From positions 5,274,249 to 5,338,248 of the forward strand of contig CM055103.1 in assembly GCA_029204225.1 (NCBI GenBank): a DNA stretch of 64,000 bases. The letters are read 5' to 3'. The translations under genes were made by a program, and so were the position numbers. The notes beneath the pieces are model-generated. The model did not search any database. It was not told where the DNA came from and was given only the letters and a program-made list of their open reading frames with translations. Of this stretch, positions 24,501 to 34,500 are shown one piece after another. Origin of the DNA: Diphasiastrum complanatum. Taxonomy: Eukaryota; Streptophyta; Lycopodiopsida; Lycopodiales; Lycopodiaceae. How positions within the stretch are numbered: the stretch's first letter is position 1; each line of letters begins with the position of its first letter.

Positions 24501-27500
24501 TCTGAGGTCCTCATGTGATATCATTGTAGAAAGTGTGACTGGGTGATCTATGAACAAGCAGTAATATCTCCCTCGTATCTCATAATAAGCTGGGCATCTG
24601 AAGAAAAAGGACAATATTCAGCACTATATCTTTTAAAACATTGTTGAGAGGCAATTTTCAGGGTTTGAATTTAAATTGCCTTCAGCTGACAACATACTTT
24701 TGAGCACATCCGTTCTTGATGTGCTTAGGCATTTGGTTCGCAAATGGTATTTTGTAAGCTGCAGGTCCATGTGACTCCATTGAAGGGTCGTGTTGTCCAC
24801 ATTTATCTGTCGAAAATCGGCTTAGCAGAGGCCCCCAATTTATATTGCTCAACCAACAAGGTGCCTGAATGAATATTAAAGTGTGGTCCAAAAGGCCTAT
24901 GATGGCGCAGAAGTAGTAAAAGGCCTAGAATGATTCTAAGGGCCCACATAAAGACATGTATGTCATACAACAAATGTACTTTTTAAAAGATGTTATTTTT
25001 CCAGCAAGCGTGAAGTTGCATATTTCTTTCACATTTTTTTCCAATCTAGCTAGGTAGTTGTTAACTGTGTTCATTTTCAGGTGTGTCGAAGTCAAGCCTG
25101 GGATTCCAAAATAGTCACCAGTGCCTGGTGGGTGTTTGCAAATCAAGTTAGCAAGACTGCTCCAACTGGGGAGTATCTGACAGTTGGAAGTTTTATGATA
25201 AGAGGGAAAAAAAACTTTCTTCCTCCTTGTCCCCTTGTGATGGGGTTTGGTCTTTTGTTTCGACTGGATGAGAGTTCTCTGGGTGCCCATTTAAATGAAA
25301 GAAGGATCAGAGCTGAAGGTGAGGCAGACGATAATGAGAAGTTTACAATGAAACCAGTTGCTGAGATGGAATTGGATGTGGGTGAAGCAGCAGTTCCTGG
25401 AACATCACCACTTATTGGATCCAGTTTGCATGGTTCTAGTGAAGAACAAGGTGTTGACAGTGAAGATGATCAGCTTAGGGAAGATGTAGCTAGTGGTGCT
25501 CAAACTAGGCCAGGAAGAGTGGAGTGGGTTGAAGACAAGTCAATATCATCTTTAGCCAAAACAGATACAGCTGGCCTGCCTTTGGAAATAGATGACCTTC
25601 TGGATAAAGCACTTCAGCTAAATTTATCATCTGATTCAGGAAGGATCAGAAATAAGTATGGGCTTGAGGATATTCATCTTATAACACAAACAGAGAAAGT
25701 GAATGAAACTGCTGAAAGCAACCAGTCGAGGTCTTCTATGAGGGAAAGACCTTACAAATCAATAGCAGAGAGACGCAGGCTGAAAAAAGGAGGCAAGCAA
25801 GAAGAGGTAGGAGTAGAAGTACCTGAGCAAGACAACCAAGCAGAAGACCATCAAGTTGGAGAACCAGATCAAAGTATTGAAGTGGAGGAACGGCAGTTAA
25901 CAGAAAGTGATGCAAAAGATAGTAGCTCCAAGGAGGTGTCTGCCATTTCAAAGCTTGGTCGTGGCAGGAAGAGTAAGTTGAAGAAGATAAAAACAAAGTA
26001 TGCAGAACAAGATGAAGAGGAACGCCAACTTAGAATTTCTCTCCTTGCTGTAAGTACTCTTTTTAATCTGTTAAGTATTCAATCACAGAATGACAGACTC
26101 AAACTTTAGATGTGACTGGATTTATGAGGGATACTGCAATTTGTCAATAGGAAATCTTTTGAAAGCTACCTTTCCATTTAGGAAATTTTGAAGTTGCTAG
26201 CATCATAATGCTGGCGATTTTAAGGTTTGCTCATTCTTACATGTATTTTGAGCAAGCAACTCATACTGTAGCAGCAGTCTAAGCTGTTTTCATCTTCTTA
26301 TAAATGGCATTTGCCATTTTTCATCTGAGTACTTTTATCTTTATGCCTGTTTGAGTTTCAACCAAAGCCTTAAAGATTTTAAATGCTTGATGGCCTCAGA
26401 GTTTTGCTTCAGAAAAAAATCATCGATGATGCACATAATATGTTTGGAACAAATTCCACACTGGCAACAAACCTCTATGACATGGAGGGGAACCAATGTA
26501 GTTTACTTCACAAATAGTTGACCCTAGCCGCATTTGACGATCTCATACATAGACCTCAATATCTCTCAAGCCTCACGAGGTCCTATGGCACACTGAATGT
26601 GAGGGATAATGTTATCCTTTACAAAAAGCTTGATGATAAGATGTGCGTCTGTATAACCTGCTCAAGCTCGTCTATATATAAACCAAAGAGTGTAGGAGAG
26701 AGGACATCCCTGCTTAACCCCAATGGTACTCTCTATCTCTGGTGATACAACTCCTGACTCGGATACGACCAATAACTCGTCTGTACAATGCCACAACTGC
26801 CTGTATGATATCCTCTTGGAGGCCACGGTCCCGAAGTCTCTGTATCAGTAGATGTCGAGGCACAGAGTCAAAGGCCTTGCGGAAATCCACAAAGCAGCAG
26901 TATACACGCTCTCTCCTGGCCTTAGCTTCCTCAATGATGGATCTCAGGGTGAAAATATGATCTGATGTGGTATATCCTAGTCTCAAACCTGCCTGACCTA
27001 TGGCATGCAGTGCTCGGGTATCCATCTCTGTACTGATCTCTGACTGAAGAATAGAACCATAAACCTTGGCAAAGAGGTGACTGATCATGATGGTACGATA
27101 GTTGTCGGCTTTCATGGGATCACTGCCTTTATGGATAGGATGGATAAGGTTTGTGGACCAGGGGGAGGGGAAACCATATGTGATAGAGCGGTTAAAGAGG
27201 AGAGAGAGGAAGGGTGAGAGAATGTCAGCAGCTTGCTTCAAAAGTTCAGCTTCTAGATCATCAATATCTTTGGCCTTATGTAGATTTAATCGATCAATGG
27301 CCTCTTCTACTATGTCTGGAGAGAATATATCAGAAGTACGCGTGTAGGGATGTGTAGGAAGTGGAGGGGTGTCAAGAACAGTGTACAACGATGTGGCATA
27401 GGTTACCCATGTGCTAAGATCTGTGATCTGGGGTGGAGGTGCCCGTGAGAGGAATTTTTGCCAAAATGATCGCGACGAGGAGCTAAAGAGAAGGTCCATC

Positions 27501-29989
27501 ATCTTCTTCCCCTGGCCGATTTCGTAAGTAATTTTCTTTTTTCAGGTGGTTCTACGGTATACACGGGATAAGTCCTTTACCATATGGGGAAGGTGGCAAC
27601 GTGCATAAATCAAGTCCAGATGAAGTTGGTTACACTCGTGGTCATACCAGGGGTTGTGTGGTCGATGATGTCGTAAATGCTTGGGCCGTGGAGATGGAAA
27701 AGCAAGGGATGCAGCGGTATGCAAGGTCCGGACAAGAAAAAGAGACTGGTCCGTCAAAGTATCGTCGTAAGGGAAATGAGTCAGGAGGTCAGATAATGCT
27801 TCCCTGTACTTGGGGGTATTTTGAGGATTATAGCGGTACACTGTTTTGTTGCCAGGAGTTAGGGTATTAGTACATGGGGTGTGAAGAAGGCCAATGGAGA
27901 GAGAGAAGTATGAGTGGTCAGACAAAGTGGTACGGTGAACCAGGAAAGATGAAATGGAGGGGAGGAGAGAAGGCAATTCCATGAAATAGTCAACAACACT
28001 ACTCCCTCCACTGTGTGGAAAACAAGTAAAGTCACCTGCATCAGGCTACTGCAATAAGCCATTATAAATGGCCAATTCATGAGCCTCGCCCAACTGAAGC
28101 ATCTGCTCTCCGTATGCAGTAACTGGACCCTCTGCATCTGCTGATCGTCGCCGGAGGCCAAGATCATCCCAGTCTAAAGCATGTATCCGCTGTGGATCAT
28201 CCTCTGCTCTATGGAACTCTGTCTGCCTGGATCCAGTCCTGGCATTAAAGTCGCCAGCTAAAAGAACATAACGCCGCTCCTCATATCGGATAATGTCTGA
28301 AGAGATATCCATGTAAGGTGACTCCTCATCTACTGTGAAAACTAAGGTGTCTGGTGGAAAATAACAAATGGCCAGAAAGAGGTCACGGGTCAATCCCGTC
28401 AAAGTCCGGTCTACCCGAATGAAGTCGCGGACTAAGCAGGCCACCCCACGAGAACCCCGATCTATCAATGCTCTCGTCGACCGCCGATGTGCAGAGTACC
28501 AGCAAAAACCCGTAACAACAGGTAGACCTCTTGCCGGACTCTCATGTGTCTCTGTGAATAGGAAGAGATCACCCTCCGCACAAAAGTCTCTAAAATCGCC
28601 GGCAGTAGCCGAAGAGTGAATGCCATTGCAGTTCCATAGCCTCAACTGCAATGCTCGAGGAGGACCCCCCGAACCGCTTAGTCCGAGGGGCCTTAATCCC
28701 TATTCCATCCCGATAAATTACCCTCTTCCCCAAAACTTTTGCCTCAATAAATGCTTTTTTCCGATCCGCAACTTGCATGGGAGTGAGATCATCATCCATA
28801 AATATAAGTGTACCTCTAAGCTTGGCCCGTAGTTTGAGAGTTGCCCGTCTCTCTTCCAGATTCTTGAAGCGAACGATGAGTGTAGTTATCCAAGCTCTAT
28901 CCAACCCTTCGGAGTGATGGGAGAGTGTGCTTGAGAGAAAGCTGGCTGCTTCAGTGATTGGATCGTTGGTGTCTTCAACTCCGCGGACCCTAATATTCAG
29001 GGCTTTGTATTCTCGCATTCGCTCTTCGGATATGGTGGCCGAAATGACTCGGTTGAAGGATGGTGTACCCACCCTTACATCCTCCTTGAACAGAGAAGCC
29101 CACAAATTTGTCTCAGCCTTATGTTGCTCTATCTTCTCCTCCAACTCTTGAATCTTAGTCGGTCCTCCTTGGTTACTTATTGCTGCCTCCAAAGAAGTAA
29201 TCCGGGCTAACATGATTTCTCGTTCAACGGCCATAGTGTGAATGACCGTTTGAAGCTGTCCCATTTCTTTTCGTAGAGAGGTGGATTCGTTCTTGATTTG
29301 ATCGATGTAGGAGAAAATGTATTGCTCGAATGACTTGGCAGGTGTATAGATCTCAGGTATCAAGAAAGAGGAGTGAGCAGGTGGATGGCAAGGAGTATGG
29401 ACTGTAGGCAACATCGTCTCATCTTTCATACCGCATATGATTCCATCTGTAACCACAACAGTGCCATCACCAGGTCTCTGAGCAACATTGGAAGCATTGG
29501 CATACTGATTGGAAACAGAAGTTAGTGCCTCTATAGCGCTGGTGGACAGCGAGAAAGAGACTTTGGTATCACTGGAATTTGGAGCGCTGGTGGACAGAGG
29601 AGCTGTAGCGCTAGGAGCTGGAGCTGGCTTCATCAGTGGAGCTGGTGGAGCGATGGAGCTGGTTTCATCAGTGGAGACCCGCGGTGGAGAGACCTGGCCA
29701 GTTAGTGACGGTGTAGGGACCCGCGATACCTGGCTGGTTAGCGATGTGTCAATTGTGGGGACCCGCGATGGAGACACTTGATCTGTGGAGACCCGCGATA
29801 CTTGGCCACTTCGCAATGGGTCATTTGTAGAGACCCGCGATGGAGGCTCCTGGCCATTCAGCGATGGTGAAGGAGCCATCTGGCCACGAGTAGAAGTCCG
29901 TGAGGGGGGCGAGCGGGGGCTCCCCTTACCTTTCCTGGCCATAGACAAGGAAGAGCCGCTCCTACTGCAACGCCATCACCATCTCCATC

Positions 29990-30060
<71 letters not shown>

Positions 30061-30289
30061 AAGAAAGCTTTATTAACGTCTTTTGATGCCAAACAACATA
30101 TAAGACCAAATAAATACATCTCAAGTATGATAGATACTGAAAGGAGCATGTAAATATCTCCATAAACAAACGACCACTACTAGCTAAAACAACTGGTCTA
30201 TCAAGACCAAACAGAATCTCTAAAATGCTCTTGGACATGGAAGTCCAAAATATGGTACAATGGGGTGTCATATAACTATACAATAACTG

Positions 30290-30350
<61 letters not shown>

Positions 30351-31375
30351 AGTACTGTTACTTACTAGTCTGCAGGAAAGGACTCCAAATTGCAAAAAGA
30401 TGAATCTTCCAATCTTTTAGAGAAAGCAATGAACAAGTCCGTTGACAAAAGGAAGCTTCCTACTACTTGTAAAACTTCAACCATTTTGAGTGAAGGTTAG
30501 TTTTTCTAATCATTTTTGTTGAACGTAGTTTTTTGCTTAATGAAGTTGCATCAACATCTACTTCATGTGTTAGCTTGTTCATTTTAAGCTAGTAGCTTTG
30601 ATTCTAACGATTGTTCTGATAAAGAGTAGACACTGCTATAATTGTTTCCAGTCATATAATCTACTATCTGCATATGCACATCCTGAATTTCCAGATGGAT
30701 TCACAACCACAGTCTCCTGTAATGGTAGACAAACTCGATGGTTCGAATTACCACTTATGGATATTCAAGATGAAGGTGGTTTTGATGGCCAAGGAGCTTT
30801 GGGAAATAGTCGCTGGAACCGAACTACTTTGCAGTGTCGATGAGCTAAACAAATTGTCTTTCACCCAGATTTCTACGAATCTATATCTTTCGAGAGGAAA
30901 GCATAAAAATGATTCTCATTTTGGTCGTATTTGTAATATTGTTTGGACCAGAAGAAATGAGAACAATGTTGAGACGACGAGTTCACAAGGGTCTTAGTTA
31001 ACAAAGAAAGATAAGAAGATTGTGGAACAGTTTAGCATTCAAGATTGCTATTTCGGAATGGGAAGGTTTGTATACCAGAGGACAATGAGCTCAAACGCAA
31101 GATTATGTTTGAATGTCATGACCTCTGTCAATGTTTGAGGGTACCTTTGGAATCGCCTTTTCGAACTGTGTTTGAATCGAGTTTGAATCGGGAAAGAATC
31201 GACTTCTCCAGGTTCGAACCGACGAATCGGTTTTAGGGTTTTTTTTAAAACATTAATGTCACAGCATACATATGTCATATTCCAATGTACCATCTGCATA
31301 GTTAGTTAGTGGTAAATTAGCAAATGTTCAATGATTCGAATTTCACGAAAATGACAAAACACACACACACATTGT

Positions 31376-31426
<51 letters not shown>

Positions 31427-31468
31427 TTGTCAAACACACACACACACACACACACATTGTCAAACATT

Positions 31469-31524
<56 letters not shown>

Positions 31525-34500
31525 TTGTCAACTATAAAGGCTTTTGAATTAGCCTAGATCTTTGTTGAAAGAATATTTCGGTTGTATGGACGGCCATGTT
31601 AGTGATAGAGATCCTAAGTTCACAGGTCACTTCTGGTTAGCGGTAATCCATAATCTGGAAACGTCCCTTAGTTCTAGTTCTACTGATCATCTTGAATCAA
31701 ATGGCCAGACGGAAAGAACTTATCAGACTATGGAAGACATGTTGAGGACATATGTTTCTCACAGGCAATCTCATTGGGAAGATCACATTCCTCTGATTGA
31801 GTTTGCATACAGTAGTAGAAAGCATTCTACTACAGGTTATAGTCCTTTTATGCTTATGTACAAATTTGGAACGCTTTACATTTTTGTTTTTTGGGTTTTT
31901 TTTTGAAATTTTTTTGGAAGCGTGTATGTAGGCTTGTAAAAAAAATTTCAAACACATTGCAAATTTGCAAAACAGATTAACTACTAACTGACAACTGTAA
32001 GTACTTAATACACTAACTGACAACTACTATAGATTACTAACTAAATTAAGCCTTTAGGCTTCAACATGCTGCATACCAAAACTTGAAAGGCAGTCACATA
32101 GCACATACTACATTGCTAAGTGTGCATGATACAAAAAAATGGTGACTGATCCACATTCCATACATACATGCCTCATGAGAATAATCAAGATGTTTGATGT
32201 CATAAACGATAAAGCTTTGATATATACAATGAGTGGTCCAATGGCCAAGTACATGAGTATGATAGATGGACAATGGACATTAGACTCATAGGCTGATAAA
32301 TCTCTAGGACTCCGAGGCATCATGATCAGATGGGGATTCCTCCTCATCACTATCTTTGGTAAAGTGTCCCTGAACCTCTGCCTCTGCCCCTACCTCTGCC
32401 CTTGCCCCTGCCTTTGCCTCTAGATCTACCCAAGGCCTCACTGGGCCGCTACTCCCTCTGCCTGTGACGCTGCTGCCTGTGGCTGGACATGTAAATCCAT
32501 CAGGTGTACCCTATGCCTACCCCCCTCTACGTACAGGTGATGCATGCCTCTGTCTCGGCATCTGGAACCCCCCACCCCACATCATCTCCAATGTCCATCT
32601 CCATCTTGTCATCGATTAGATGTTCACTATGACGACCATGCAACTGAACCTCAGAGCCTCATCCTTTATTTGAGGCTTATATGTAGTATGTGTAGCACAC
32701 TGGCCAACATAGTAAGACACCGATCAATGCGTTGTTGTGCCTTGAGTGAGATCGTCGTTCTGGTTTTAAATTGTCTTATGGGTGGCAGAGTGTCTCCTGT
32801 GTTTGGGAAAGATGAGTCATGATCTTCAGTTGTGCCATGTCCTGGTGGGTGCTGTCCTGGTGTGCTCATATGATACCACCCTCCAATAACAACCATTATG
32901 ATGTTCTCTCACCTAAAAATTCAAATCTCAAGCTCTCCTAAAAAACAACGGTCCTACAATAGTGGAGATACGAGGGGGTAGTATCCAGCATCTTCACTTT
33001 TTCCAAGTCAACATTCATCTGGCCTTTGCTTTTTTGTTTGAAATGAAATAATGGCCTTCCTATCTTTTATCTCCAGTGAGCATTGAGTTTATGACAAATA
33101 GACATGCCTTAGGCCTATGTGTGCCTCATCCTCCTCATCCTCATCATCATCCAATCCCCTCTCAACCTCTCATCCCCACCCTCCTCTCCTACATCCTTTG
33201 CATCAGCCCTGGCCATGGATCTAGTGGTCCTGCGCTGCCTCCTATCATGACGTGCCAGCTCCCAATGATACTCTTAAAATATCTCGTCATCAACCGTACC
33301 CTATGTGTGCATGGCCTGTTGCAGTATCCAAGGATCTAAGGCACTCCTCGGGATTCACCTGCCTAGGTGTATCATCTCTCTGCATGTGCCTGACTAGCCT
33401 CAAGTTGGTGGTCCAATAAACCAACCTATTCAGTTGGGGAACGCTGAGCCTGTTACATCCCTTTGTGTGCATAAGAGACCACGTGCTCCAGTTTCGCTCA
33501 CAAGTAAAAGCTAAACAATCCTGAGCAAGGATGTGGGTGGCAAGAGTAGTGATATCAGGGGAGGATTTGCCCACCCCACCATGTGAGCAGCTTTGTCAAA
33601 AATCCGTCATACTCACCATTAGATCCAATGAAACATCCCTGTCTACACTCAAAATCTAGCTTCTGTCTCTCGATCCTACGCAACAAGGGGCCATGACCTG
33701 CAATAAGACGGGACATGTCAGATTCTCGAAATGAACGAGTCATCAAAAAGCACAAACAAACCGTTGACAACTGACGTCATCTAGGAGGGTGAGAACTGTG
33801 TGCTCTCGTAACAAGGCGGGAAGTGCGAACTGCTACATGACTATGAGTGATACACTGTCTCTGACATGGGTGAGGTGGTATGTCGTCGTCATCGTCATCA
33901 GACCATGTCCGTCTCCTGGTGAAGATGTAATCTGAGCCTGAGAGCTAGGATGTGGCTGGTGAGCTGACTGGTACATATCCTGGCGCAGCAAGACCATCTC
34001 TCGTAGCATGAGTGCGACATAGTGAGAGTCCTCATATCCAATCGGTGCTCTGAGCGTAGAAGGCATGTCACGGAATCGACAATGATATCTCCCTCTAATC
34101 TCATAATATATGCTTCTTGGTTTTCCAAGGGGAGGTTTGAACTTGGGACCAATGAAACTTTGGATGCCAAGCTAACCAACTCAACCAACCCCCTTGGGCT
34201 AATCTCATAATATATGGGGCATCTGAAGATGAAATGCTCCTCGGACTCTATCTCATGTAGGGGACATAGCAGTCTCTCCTCTCGTGGTGTACCCTGGAAT
34301 CTGCCTATCTCAATAGCCAATTGATGGGAGGAGACTCTGAACTGTCCCAAAGTGAAACGGAGACTGTGTGATAGTCTAGAGGACAAATAGCGAGGTAAAA
34401 TTGGAAGACGAGTGGCATCCTGCTCCAGAAAGTGAGTCCGGAGGATGAGATTTTTGAGAATGTAACCAGACCTTCCTTGCTTGTTGAATATGTGAAGCTG

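Larger units (their letters stand above)
26590..29992 (-). mobile_element. LINE copy D: ORF1 plus ORF2 endonuclease and RT, 3' part missing
   Basis: Minus-strand LINE starting immediately next to (CT)n at 29993-30056. The order is short 5' leader, ORF1 (29948-28590), AP-type endonuclease (about 28651-28046) and RT fingers/palm (27502-26600). It stops shortly after [13 protein letters not shown], before YADD. Loss of the 3' side is unlike normal 5' truncation and implies a later deletion. It is antisense within the NEMF intron 26050-30368. Confidence 0.9.

Noticed and set aside
30376-30495. CTGCAG as acceptor of the small NEMF exon
   Set aside because: Using it would drop 7 bases and the SAGK motif and shift the frame; the TAG acceptor before 30369 keeps phase.
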